Shown: positions 45,544 to 53,334 of the stretch, one piece after another
Numbering within the stretch: position 1 is the first letter of the stretch
Layout: the number at the start of each line of letters is the position of its first letter
Assembly: GCF_026229185.1 (NCBI RefSeq)
Contig: NZ_JAGGJA010000003.1
Coordinates: forward strand, 186,001-250,000
DNA length: 64,000 nucleotides
Reading direction: 5' to 3'
From: Fodinibius salsisoli
GTDB taxonomy: Bacteria; Bacteroidota; Rhodothermia; Balneolales; Balneolaceae
Made by a program: the position numbers and the translations under genes
The notes under the pieces: model-generated
Told to the model about the DNA's origin: nothing
The model's database searches: none
What the model saw: the letters and a program-made list of their open reading frames with translations, nothing else

Positions 45544-45939
45544 TCAATCAACGTAAATTTGTAGTGGCAGTTGAGTTGCTATCTGGTCGAAGTCTTTATC
45601 ATTGTGTAGCAGCTCCACTTCATGTTCGATGCACCAACTTCCAATTAGCATATCTACCGTTTTTCGAATTGTTACGCCTTTCGACCGAAGAAAACGAAAA
45701 TTAGATGCTGCTTTTATAGCCAGAGATTTTCCTCCGAGATGAACGCAGTCTAATGGATCAAGCGCTTGTTTGGCCAATCTAAACTCTTTGTCGCTATCGA
45801 AACCTTGTAGAATTTCGGTGAGGATAATATCTCCCAGGAGAACTGATTGCTCAGAAAGAACCTGGTCAAGGCTTTCGGTTTGCTGGTTTTCTATGCCATT
45901 GAAATAATCAACCCATACGCTGGTATCTACTAAAATCAC
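45544..45939 (-). CDS. vapC: cassette toxin VapC (PIN-domain ribonuclease)
   Basis: A 131-residue PIN-domain nuclease. The acidic residues of the Mg-binding site are all present: D5 (ILVDTSVWVDYF), E42 (LTEILQG), D96 (KTVDMLIG) and D114/D118 (HNDKDFDQI). VapC toxins cut RNA, often initiator tRNA, and are silenced by the paired VapB. Its start overlaps the vapB stop by 4 bp (ATGA). The pair reads against the cassette direction, so it must have its own promoter. Confidence 0.93.
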   Translation of the reverse strand: MILVDTSVWVDYFNGIENQQTESLDQVLSEQSVLLGDIILTEILQGFDSDKEFRLAKQALDPLDCVHLGGKSLAIKAASNFRFLRSKGVTIRKTVDMLIGSWCIEHEVELLHNDKDFDQIATQLPLQIYVD

Positions 45940-46133
45940 TTCTCGTCAGTCCTCATATCATCTAAATCACCTTTCCAGTGCAATTTCCCGCGCAAGTCTT
46001 TGATATTTTCCTGCTTTTTACGCTGGACTAATAATTTCAAGCCTTCTTCCACAGCAGCTTTTTTTGTTTTCAATCGACTCACCTTCAAGGCTTCATCCAT
46101 CAAGTCGTCATCGATCACTACATTCGTTCGCAT
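45936..46133 (-). CDS. vapB: cassette antitoxin VapB
   Basis: A 65-residue antitoxin. The N-terminal ribbon-helix-helix is RTNVVIDDDLMDEALKVS (strand plus helix), then TKKAAVEEGLKLLVQRKK, with a C-terminal toxin-binding tail (LRGKLHWKGDLDDMR). It is expected to repress its own promoter in complex with VapC. It is translationally coupled to vapC by a 4-bp overlap. Toxin-antitoxin cassettes are thought to stabilise integron arrays. Confidence 0.92.
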   Translation of the reverse strand: MRTNVVIDDDLMDEALKVSRLKTKKAAVEEGLKLLVQRKKQENIKDLRGKLHWKGDLDDMRTDEK

Positions 46134-46209
46134 AATTGTACCGACTTAGTTAATGTGTATTTTTTATCAATTTATACACATAACTGCTCAAATCCTAACT
46201 TTATTGTAC

Positions 46210-46678
46210 ACCTAACCGGCGCATACCCTTAGCAAACAGTCAAATAAACGTTTTAAAAACGGTGACTAAGATGCACCTTTCCCGCAAATGGAGTCATTCC
46301 ATTTAACAAATCCCGATAAAGAGGTGGTTTTAGGCAATGTTACCTGCTCTGTTTGCTGTAGTCGTCCAGTCGGTTTGCAATAGTACTCACCTCGTTGGAA
46401 AACGATTCCGTGCTCTCGTATTCGTGCTCGCCTTGCCGGTATCGACTGTACAGATCCAGCCGGCGGCTGCTCACATCAATTGCCAAAAGCAAATGAGATG
46501 GATCAGGTTTGTCCCTGTCATAACATTGTGTAATCTCCTTCATGGGCATCCTCATAGGGTTCGTTCGTAGTGGAACAACCAAGGTGACCTCTTCTGTGAA
46601 GAACGTCAACCTTGAGGGTGCCCTAAGCGGACACGCCTCCCTCCTGCGCTAAAGGCCCACTACGCAATGTCGTTAGGT
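46210..46678 (+). repeat. attC4, split by an IS110-type remnant
   Basis: Begins ACCTAACCGGCGCA (46210) and ends TACGCAATGTCGTTAGGT (core 46672-46678). The two ends pair beyond the cores (CCCTTAGC near the start against GCTAAAGG near 46648-46655). About 400 bp lie between the arms, including the transposase fragment at 46340-46609. Confidence 0.65.
46340..46609 (-). pseudogene. IS110-family transposase, N-terminal remnant
   Basis: An 89-residue frame whose middle (LLLAIDVSSRRLDLYSRYRQ) resembles the first strand of the DEDD/RuvC-like IS110 transposase, with AIDVS carrying the first catalytic Asp. The remaining catalytic residues and the C-terminal Ser region are absent. It lies inside attC4; the IS1111-attC group of this family is known to insert specifically in attC sites. 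Identification rests on one short motif. Confidence 0.55.
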
Positions 46679-46822
46679 CTTTTACATACCCCCGCATTTC
46701 CATTTCTTAATTTATCTGGAATAAACGCTATAAGATTATCAATCAGTAAAATTCCTCGTTTCCATTTGATGGCTTTATATTAATTTGTATAACAGTTATT
46801 TGATTTTCTTATATTAATAGTA

Positions 46823-47707
46823 ATGGAAATTAAAAAACTAACAAATAGCGAAGACATCAATATTGATCATATACACCTTAAAGGTTTTAAGGTGTATGAG
46901 GTGGGCAGTGATATAGACGGACTTCCTTTTTATGGACGGAAAGATTTCTATAAAATCTGTTTGCATAATGGCAACAGTATAATTCGTTATGCAGACAAAG
47001 AGATTGAAATTAACGCCACTACCCTGTTTTTTGGCACTCCCCACACCCCATACTCCTGGGAAGTTATTTCTGCTACTGGTAACAGCTATGCCTGCCTTTT
47101 TAGTGAAGAGTTCCTTAAAAACAGAAGTCACCCCAAAAGCCTTGAGCAATCTCCTTTGTTTGATGTAGAAGCAAGCCCCGTCTATTCCTTAAATGAAGAA
47201 CAAGCAACCTCCATTACTGATCTGTTCCAGAAAATGCTGGCAGAACAAAACCAGACATATCATTATAAAAATGAGGTCATTCGCAGCTATGTTAATTTAA
47301 TTATCCATGAGTCACTAAAAATGCAGCCCTCCGGCTCTTTATCTAATCATCATAATGCTGCCTCCCGAATCACCTCACTATTTCTTGAATTATTGGAACG
47401 TCAATTCCCCATCGAATCTCCACACCACCCACTACAGCTGAACGCTCCGACCGATTACGCAGAAAAGCTAAATGTCCATGTCAATCATTTAAATCGTTCG
47501 GTTAAGGAAGTTACTGGTCAATCAACCAGCAAACATATTTCCGAGCGAATTATCGTTGAGGCTAAAGCTCTGTTGAAGCATACCGACTGTAATGTATCTG
47601 ATATTGCCTATGCCCTGGGCTTTGAATACTCAACGTATTTCAGCAATTATTTTAAGCGGAACACCGGAACAACGCCTACCTCGGTTCGACAAATCGAAAC
47701 TGTTTGA
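46823..47707 (+). CDS. AraC family transcriptional regulator
   Basis: A 294-residue regulator with an N-terminal cupin-like sensing domain (about 25-120, GLPFYGRKDFYKICLHNG, TTLFFGTPHTPYSWEV) and a C-terminal double helix-turn-helix (about 200-292). The latter shows HVNHLNRSVKEVTGQSTSKHI and CNVSDIAYALGFEYSTYFSNYFKR. It lies 111 bp upstream of the hydrolase gene on the same strand and probably regulates it. It follows the last attC, but no attC follows it, so it is not clearly a cassette. Confidence 0.93.
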   Translation: MEIKKLTNSEDINIDHIHLKGFKVYEVGSDIDGLPFYGRKDFYKICLHNGNSIIRYADKEIEINATTLFFGTPHTPYSWEVISATGNSYACLFSEEFLKNRSHPKSLEQSPLFDVEASPVYSLNEEQATSITDLFQKMLAEQNQTYHYKNEVIRSYVNLIIHESLKMQPSGSLSNHHNAASRITSLFLELLERQFPIESPHHPLQLNAPTDYAEKLNVHVNHLNRSVKEVTGQSTSKHISERIIVEAKALLKHTDCNVSDIAYALGFEYSTYFSNYFKRNTGTTPTSVRQIETV

Positions 47708-47733
47708 TAATCTTATCTATTTGTTTGATATCC

Positions 47734-47766
47734 TTTATTAAAAAAAGGTGCTGACACATACTTTTG
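47734..47766 (+). promoter_or_regulatory. Bacteroidota-type promoter for the hydrolase gene
   Basis: TTTG at 47734-47737 and TACTTTTG (TAnnTTTG) at 47759-47766 are separated by 21 bp, the -33/-7 pattern of Bacteroidota. The ATG at 47818 follows about 50 bp later. Confidence 0.6.
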
Positions 47767-47817
47767 TAATGCATTGAGTTGACACGAAGTATAAATATCA
47801 AACAAAAGTTTAAGAGT

Positions 47818-48741
47818 ATGTTAGAATCAGTGACATTTAAAAACAGGACATGGGACGTAGCAGCCAACCTGCACCTCCCGGAAGACTTTGACGAGAACAA
47901 AGAATATGCAGCTATTGTCTGTGTTCATCCAGGTAGCAGTTGTAAGGAGCAGACAGCTGGAATCTATGCAGAAAAGCTTGCTGAACTTGGATATGTGGCC
48001 ATTGCATTTGATGCCTCTTTTCAAGGAGAAAGTGGAGGGGAACCCCGATACATCGAGGATCCGGCCACTCGAGTAGAAGATGTGCGCTGTGCTGTAGATT
48101 ACCTTACAACACTCGATTATGTTGAAAATTATCGCATTGGCGTATTGGGTGTTTGTGCAGGCGGTGGGTATGCCGCAAATGCAGCAATGACAGAACGACG
48201 AATTAAAGCAGTGGGCACTGTTGTTCCTGCTAATCTTGGCAGAACATATCGCGAAGGTGATGGTTCTCCCGATGCTGCTATAAAAACATTAAAAGCCGTT
48301 AGCCAACAGCGTACGGTTGAAGCCAATGGTGCTGAACCTAATATCACAAACTGGATCCCTAATTCTCCAGAAGAAAGAGAAGAAGCGGGTATAACAGATA
48401 TAGATATTGTAGAAGCTGTTAAATACTATTGCACACCGAGAGGCCAACATCCCAACTCTCCTAACAAGTTACGTTTTACCAGCATGGATGCTGTGCTTGC
48501 CTTTGATGCTTTTCACTTAGCAGAACAGTTGCTGACGCAGCCTTTGCAAATCGTAATCGGTAATGTTCCAGGAGGTTTTGGTTCATACCGGGATGGCTTT
48601 GACCTTTATAACCGCGCAGCTTCCAATAATAAGGATCTGCTTGTTGTTGAGGGTGCAAGCCACTATGACTTATATGATCAACCGGAATATGTAAACCAAG
48701 CTGTTGAGCAATTAGAATCTTTCTTTGGTGAAAACCTCTAA
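47818..48741 (+). CDS. alpha/beta hydrolase, dienelactone-hydrolase-like
   Basis: A soluble 307-residue hydrolase from the ATG at 47818. An upstream TTG at 47779 belongs to the promoter region and is not taken as the start. The fold is visible in YAAIVCVHPGSSCKEQTAGIYA, VAIAFDASFQGESGG and the nucleophile elbow GVCAGGGYAAN, where Cys (G-V-C-A-G-G) replaces the usual Ser, as in dienelactone hydrolases. The His is in EGASHYDLYDQP. The substrate is unknown. Preceded by an AraC regulator and a clear promoter, followed by a terminator. Confidence 0.87.
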   Translation: MLESVTFKNRTWDVAANLHLPEDFDENKEYAAIVCVHPGSSCKEQTAGIYAEKLAELGYVAIAFDASFQGESGGEPRYIEDPATRVEDVRCAVDYLTTLDYVENYRIGVLGVCAGGGYAANAAMTERRIKAVGTVVPANLGRTYREGDGSPDAAIKTLKAVSQQRTVEANGAEPNITNWIPNSPEEREEAGITDIDIVEAVKYYCTPRGQHPNSPNKLRFTSMDAVLAFDAFHLAEQLLTQPLQIVIGNVPGGFGSYRDGFDLYNRAASNNKDLLVVEGASHYDLYDQPEYVNQAVEQLESFFGENL

Positions 48742-48774
48742 GTGAGGCATTTCCCTAAATCCTAACTTTCATTT

Positions 48775-48808
48775 AATGCTGGTAGTTATCTGCCAGCATT
48801 CTTTTTTA
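48775..48808 (+). terminator. terminator of the hydrolase gene
   Basis: AATGCTGG (48775-48782) pairs with CCAGCATT (48793-48800), followed by CTTTTTTAT, about 35 bp after the stop. Confidence 0.8.
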
Positions 48809-48955
48809 TAAAATTTTTTGCCTCTTAGTAAAAGGCCTAACCCCTTCAAAAAGGAAGATGTCAATTCCCCAGCTGGCGGACCCGCCTCCATCAGCATCTT
48901 ATTATTTCAAAGAATCCTATTGAGCCGATGTATAAGTACAGAGGCTAAAGAAATA

Positions 48956-50005
48956 TTACTTATCCCCATCTTTATCTTTACTTTTAACCGGATTATAATA
49001 AAGCGTAACGGGCTTTCCTTTGGACTCGCTTAGGGTGTAAAAGCCGTGTCTTTGGGGATCAATGGCAATAGCCTCTTCCTGGGGACCGGTTCCATAGGGA
49101 ACCACTTCCCTGGGTTTATTGGACAGCATCTCCGCAATAGACTCTCCGGCCTCACGCCTCCAGATAAAGATCTGAGGAAGTGTTTTTAGCAAGAGCGTCT
49201 GCCCGTCAGCCGACAAATCTCCGCCCGCAAATTGGGCAAACGGTAGTTTCCCAACAAATTCCACCGTGTCGGTTGTTGTAGTAGATTGTGGATAGGTGTA
49301 CCGGTATACTCGGTCTTGGGTCTCCTGCCTGGTGACGATATACAGATCCCGCGTTGCCGGATCAATAAATAAGGTTTCCGCATCGTGACTTCCATCCGGA
49401 TAGACGAACCGAAGTTCTTCGACCTCCGTCACGATTTTGCTTTTGCCTCCCTTGCCCGATTCGGTGGGATCAGCCGGTTCTTTCAGACGATAAATAACAT
49501 AATCGAAATAAAGCGTATAGTTATCACCGATGTCACCAATATACAGGTAGTTGATGTTGGGCTGGGGCCCGGGGCCCGAGGCTATATCCTCCCAGTCACG
49601 ATTTGTGGTTCCCTGCAGGTGATACTCCGCCCGAAACGTCCCGTTTCGCTGGAATAAAAAGAGACGAGCCTCTCCCCCGCTGTCGTTATGGGTCCATAGC
49701 AAATTGGGATTTCCCCGATGCACCACCAGTCCCGAGGCTTCATCTATTTCCCTATTCTTGATGGGACCAATGCCCATAGCTCGGCCATAGCTATGATCTT
49801 CCTCAACAGTGACCCCATGGGTTTCTCCTGAATTCTTACTGCCCGGAGAACATCCCCCCATGGCCAGCAATACGACAAGTAATATTGCCCAAAACCTAAA
49901 AGAGCCAAAGAACGGAGCATATTTTTTTCTAAAATATATACAAACTGTATTTCCTACGATATCAAACTGCTGAAACACGAGGTATCTGAAGTTTTTATGG
50001 TTCAT
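48956..50005 (-). CDS. beta-propeller-like lipoprotein of unknown function
   Basis: A 349-residue frame with a long N-terminus (about 1-50) leading to a membrane segment and lipobox MGGC. The true start may be one of the internal codons nearer the signal, but none is clearly better. The mature part looks like a six-bladed propeller: NREIDEASGLVVHRGNPNLLWTHNDSGG, YLYIGDIGDNY, HDAETLFIDPATRDLYIVTRQ and GPQEEAIAIDPQRHGFYTLSE (some given in part). No catalytic residues can be named. It stands alone on the minus strand. Confidence 0.7.
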   Translation of the reverse strand: MNHKNFRYLVFQQFDIVGNTVCIYFRKKYAPFFGSFRFWAILLVVLLAMGGCSPGSKNSGETHGVTVEEDHSYGRAMGIGPIKNREIDEASGLVVHRGNPNLLWTHNDSGGEARLFLFQRNGTFRAEYHLQGTTNRDWEDIASGPGPQPNINYLYIGDIGDNYTLYFDYVIYRLKEPADPTESGKGGKSKIVTEVEELRFVYPDGSHDAETLFIDPATRDLYIVTRQETQDRVYRYTYPQSTTTTDTVEFVGKLPFAQFAGGDLSADGQTLLLKTLPQIFIWRREAGESIAEMLSNKPREVVPYGTGPQEEAIAIDPQRHGFYTLSESKGKPVTLYYNPVKSKDKDGDK

Positions 50006-50312
50006 TTTTTACACCTAATACTCGGCTTAAGTTGAGGCACCTAACGATAGGTTTATGGCTTCCATTCTGTAACCTTAACCAGAAAATATATACTTCCTTG
50101 GACTAATAATGTTCTCCAATAAGAGTTGGTATTACTTATCAATTATAATGTTGAGAGATAGATGAATCCGGTACAAATAGCCCCAAGGGAAATGGACCGT
50201 AACCTTCAACTAAAGCTATGGGCGACACTGACTCTTGCCTGTCTCTAATTTATTAATTAACCTTTCGTCATCTTAATACTCTGACAACTGCACCACATAA
50301 ACATTACTCCTT
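50006..50312. other. intergenic region
   Basis: 307 bp between divergent genes. The only structure seen is the short palindrome ACCTAACGATAGGT (50039-50052). It contains ACCTAAC but has no partner half, so I do not call it an attC. No ORF. Confidence 0.4.
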
Positions 50313-50696
50313 ATGTCAAAAATATTAGTGACCTCCAGCCGAATCTTATTGGGTTTAATTTTTCTGATATTCGGCTTAAATGGTTTTTACACCTTTATAC
50401 CCGTGCCAGAATTTCATCCCTTCATGGAAATACTTGTTTCAAGTGGATATATCTATATTATTAAAACATTTGAAGTGGTAGCCGGCCTCCTATTGTTAAG
50501 TAACAGGTTTATGCCTTTAGCTTTAGCCCTTTTGAGCCCAATTGTTGTTAACATTATTGCCTATCACATCTTTTTAGATTCCCGCAACTGGTTTATTGCA
50601 CCATTACTTTTGCTACTGACTGGGATATTAGTATTCCATTATTGGCACTATTTTAGATCCATATTTTCTTTTAAAGCGGAAATAAATGCAGGCTAA
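50313..50696 (+). CDS. DoxX-like membrane protein
   Basis: A 127-residue protein with four hydrophobic helices. The first, ILLGLIFLIFGLNGFYTFIP, is the DoxX family signature (R-x-x-L-G-x-x-F-x-x-x-G), and IIKTFEVVAGLLLLSNRFMPLALALLSPI gives helix 2-3 with the conserved E-x-x-x-G-L, seen in adjoining parts. DoxX proteins are linked to redox and thiol-stress membrane complexes; no partner is encoded here. Its neighbour on the other strand is a DUF6122 gene. Confidence 0.88.
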   Translation: MSKILVTSSRILLGLIFLIFGLNGFYTFIPVPEFHPFMEILVSSGYIYIIKTFEVVAGLLLLSNRFMPLALALLSPIVVNIIAYHIFLDSRNWFIAPLLLLLTGILVFHYWHYFRSIFSFKAEINAG

Positions 50697-50719
50697 TCAG
50701 CAATAAAAGCGTTCGGACG

Positions 50720-51064
50720 CTAAAACATACAGTCCACCCCATCCAACAGCATATGAATGAGTAGCCCCAGGCCCACCAGATGAATAATTCCTTGGCCTGA
50801 TTGATGGCTTAGTGTTTCACCCTTGGATTTCAATAAAAGAGGAATAAGGAACATCAGGCCGTAGAGAATAATGGCAGGTGTGGTGTGCAGCGGATGGAAC
50901 CCAATAGAGCATCGCTCAGGATCGTAAATCGGGTCGGCCAGCAAGTGATCAAGGTCCACAACCATCGTTACGATAAGGATAAACGTAGCCTTCACCCAGT
51001 ACCTGCGATAAAACAGCAGAGCCACGCCCAGCGGAACTAAGAAATGTAAGCCAATGTGTAGCAT
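50720..51064 (-). CDS. DUF6122 family small membrane protein
   Basis: A 114-residue integral membrane protein typical of Bacteroidota. MLHIGLHFLVPLGVALLFYR, VTMVVDLDHLLADPIYDP and GFHPLHTTPAII contain the conserved D-x-D-H and H-x-L-H-T motifs, which could bind metal as in YdjM-type membrane hydrolases. The C-terminal GLGLLIHMLLDGVDCMF repeats the H-x-x-x-D pattern. Function unknown. Confidence 0.8.
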   Translation of the reverse strand: MLHIGLHFLVPLGVALLFYRRYWVKATFILIVTMVVDLDHLLADPIYDPERCSIGFHPLHTTPAIILYGLMFLIPLLLKSKGETLSHQSGQGIIHLVGLGLLIHMLLDGVDCMF

Positions 51065-51737
51065 AGATAGATGTCATGATTTCTTTTAAGCCCCCAAACA
51101 TAACATTTTTTGCGAATCAATGGTGGGGTACGGTAAATTAAGTGTATTGATTAATTATAATAGCCGATTGTAAGGCTGGTAAGTTTTTATAGCAACCCAA
51201 AAATGGAACAACTAATGTTTATTTCCTTGATCCAAAAGGCTTAAAAAAGATCTAGGGCCCACTACGCCGAAGTAGCATAGCTACGTAGGCTGTACTGAAA
51301 ATTTCTTAGCGGCGCTCATGGCCTTCATGCTGTATAAATTCAATGGTCTTTCTTTGGTTTTAACCTCTAATTAAAGTTTAACCGGTATGAATTTATACGG
51401 TCCCACTTCGCCCCATTCGCTTTCCTCCGCCAACAAATTCAAGGCCAAGGGTCTTATCTAAAGACACAAGTGTTTTTCAGTCCCTCGGCCTATGAATACA
51501 GTGCGTTAGCTAAAGGAGAATCCACAGCCGGTGACATTTTTGATCCCTAAATAATAAAGACATAGCATTGCTTACCTATGGTGCAGCTGTTTCCTTCATC
51601 TGCTTTACAAAAAACATTAAGATCGACATGTACTGATCACCTGAAGAGATCAAAATTAAAATGCGATGAATTGCGATTACTTCGTCTATTTAGATATTTT
51701 AAGAAATAATTCTCAGCGAATTCAGACTGTATTGAAA
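51065..51737. other. intergenic region with attC-like and possible decayed coding sequence
   Basis: About 670 bp. It holds the 51261-51294 fragment that matches the complement of the attC1/attC3b interior. An open but startless stretch of about 60 codons ends at 51550 (contains RQQIQGQGSYLKTQVFF). I cannot identify the latter. Confidence 0.45.
51261..51294 (-). repeat. attC-interior-like fragment
   Basis: ACTACGCCGAAGTAGCA followed by CTACGTAGGCTGTA is the reverse complement, with few mismatches, of the segment at 42794-42828 in attC1 and 45478-45509 in attC3b. No complete core flanks it. Confidence 0.6.
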
Positions 51738-52469
51738 ATGAATATTTGTATTGCACAAACGCGACCGGAACCCGGAGATATCGCTCAAAACATCCGAAAT
51801 CATGAATCCATATTAGGTCTGGCAGCGGCTTACCAGGCTGACTATGTCTTTTTCCCGGAATTATCGCTGACCGGATATGAACCTGAACGTGCTGAGCAGC
51901 TGGCGACCACCAAAGACGATTCCCGACTGGATGTCTTCCAGTCTATTAGTAATACGCAGCAGCTGACTATTGGCTTAGGTTTGCCTATAGCTGATCCTGA
52001 AGGCGTATCAATTGGCATGGTTATTTTTCAGGCGGAAAAAGAGCGGCAAACTTATCGCAAGCAACATCTGCATGCGGATGAAGAACCTTATTTTATCAGT
52101 GACTCTGTGTCCAGTGATCAGCTGGAGGGTCTCCCTGGTATTGCCCTGGCCATTTGTTATGAAATATCAGTACCGGAACATGCTCAACAAGCTCATGCCT
52201 CCGGTGCAGAAACGTACGTCGCCAGTGTCGCTAAAGTTGCATCAGGCGTCGGAGAAGCCAACCAGGTGTTACCAAATACAGCCCAAGAGTACGGAATGAA
52301 TGTATTTATGGCGAACTGCATCGGTCCCTGCGATGGATCGACCGGAGCTGGCCAGTCGGCCGTTTGGAATGCTAAGGGACAAAAGATAGGCGGGCTCAAT
52401 GATGTAGATGAGGGAATCATCCTCATGAATACCGAGACGCAGGACTGTATCGTTAAAACAATACGATAA
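51738..52469 (+). CDS. nitrilase-superfamily carbon-nitrogen hydrolase
   Basis: A soluble 243-residue amidase from the ATG at 51738. The frame is open upstream to 51666, but MNICIAQTRP is the usual family start. The catalytic triad is E41 (FFPELSLTGYEP), K108 (YRKQHL) and C140 (ALAICYEISVPEH). NVFMANCIGPCDGSTGAGQS near the C-terminus is also typical. The reaction is hydrolysis of a C-N bond; the substrate is unknown. It lies about 80 bp upstream of the metallo-beta-lactamase gene in the same direction. Confidence 0.88.
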   Translation: MNICIAQTRPEPGDIAQNIRNHESILGLAAAYQADYVFFPELSLTGYEPERAEQLATTKDDSRLDVFQSISNTQQLTIGLGLPIADPEGVSIGMVIFQAEKERQTYRKQHLHADEEPYFISDSVSSDQLEGLPGIALAICYEISVPEHAQQAHASGAETYVASVAKVASGVGEANQVLPNTAQEYGMNVFMANCIGPCDGSTGAGQSAVWNAKGQKIGGLNDVDEGIILMNTETQDCIVKTIR

Positions 52470-52548
52470 CCCGAATTCACCTTGCCTCCTGCTAAATTTT
52501 AAACTACCATTCTATATCATCAAGAAAATCCTAATTCCGTTTCCCATA

Positions 52549-53259
52549 ATGACCTATTTGCTGTTACTTTATTTCTCTCTGTTTTCTTTCACGACCGCAC
52601 CTCCGGATCATCAAATTGAAGTTACACAGCTGGAAGAGAACGTGTACCTCTATGAATCCTTTGCCACTTACCAGGGGCAGCTTATTTCAGCAAACGGACT
52701 GGTACTGGTATCCGGCAACGAAGTGGCTCTCATTGATACACCCTGGGATGAGTCCCAAACCCGCCAACTACTAAACTGGATTGACGATAAGATCGATAAA
52801 CCCGTTGCCTTTGCAGTCATCACCCACGCCCACCAAGATCGTATTGGCGGCATAGATGTGCTTAAAACCAACCACATACCAACAGTTAGCGGAGAGCTTA
52901 CCGCCACCCAAGCTGTACAAAACGGCTATGCCCAACCGGATGCTTCCTTTCAATCGGATACCCTTTTAACATACGGGCAAGCATCCATCGACATGTTTTA
53001 TCCGGGTCCTGGCCACACTGTTGACAATACCGTGGTCTATCTCAATGATCGGGATATCCTGTATGGAGGATGTTTCATCAAAAGTGCGCAGGCCCAGTCG
53101 CTGGGTAACCTGGCAGATGCTTATGTACAAGACTGGTCCCAAAGTCTGGCTCGAGTTAAGGAACGATATCCAGAGAGAAAGCTGGTCATCCCCGGACATG
53201 GAAAATGGACGCCGGGTGCTATTGAAAATACGCTTAACCTTTTATTGAAAGCAGAATAA
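52549..53259 (+). CDS. subclass B1-type metallo-beta-lactamase
   Basis: A 236-residue exported protein with signal peptide (about 1-17) and a metallo-beta-lactamase fold. All zinc ligands of subclass B1 are present: H93, H95 and D97 in ITHAHQDRIGG, H156 in GPGHTVDNTVVYL, C175 in LYGGCFIKS, and H217 in VIPGHGKW. K178 and N187 (GNLADA) match the substrate-contacting Lys and Asn of clinical B1 enzymes. Length is within the B1 range. Likely hydrolyses beta-lactams, including carbapenems, in the periplasm, but activity is not shown by sequence alone. No mobile element adjoins it, so it is probably intrinsic. Confidence 0.88.
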   Translation: MTYLLLLYFSLFSFTTAPPDHQIEVTQLEENVYLYESFATYQGQLISANGLVLVSGNEVALIDTPWDESQTRQLLNWIDDKIDKPVAFAVITHAHQDRIGGIDVLKTNHIPTVSGELTATQAVQNGYAQPDASFQSDTLLTYGQASIDMFYPGPGHTVDNTVVYLNDRDILYGGCFIKSAQAQSLGNLADAYVQDWSQSLARVKERYPERKLVIPGHGKWTPGAIENTLNLLLKAE

Positions 53260-53334
53260 CCGGCTATTTATGGAACAAATTACCATGCTGCGGGTTATGA
53301 ACTTCTTTAAAGATTAGTTAGAAATGCAGACACC

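Larger units (their letters stand above)
46134..46822. other. end of the integron array to the AraC gene
   Basis: Contains the vapB upstream region, attC4 with its transposase remnant, and about 140 bp of A+T-rich sequence before the AraC-type gene. No further intact ORF. Confidence 0.5.

Noticed and set aside
45474-45704. Plus-strand frame over attC3b and the vapC end
   Set aside because: It overlaps a well-supported VapC and a recombination site; a shadow frame.
47779-47817. N-terminal extension of the dienelactone-hydrolase-like gene from a TTG
   Set aside because: It overlaps the promoter region and adds a basic stretch not seen in the family; the ATG at 47818 fits better.
46823-48741. 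AraC regulator and hydrolase as further integron cassettes
   Set aside because: They follow the last attC core, but no attC follows either gene, and a normal promoter and terminator frame the hydrolase gene.
48835-50052. A minus-strand cassette around the propeller lipoprotein, from GCCTAAC at 48835 and ACCTAAC at 50039
   Set aside because: The partner half-sites are missing on either side of the gene, so only chance matches to a short degenerate core remain.
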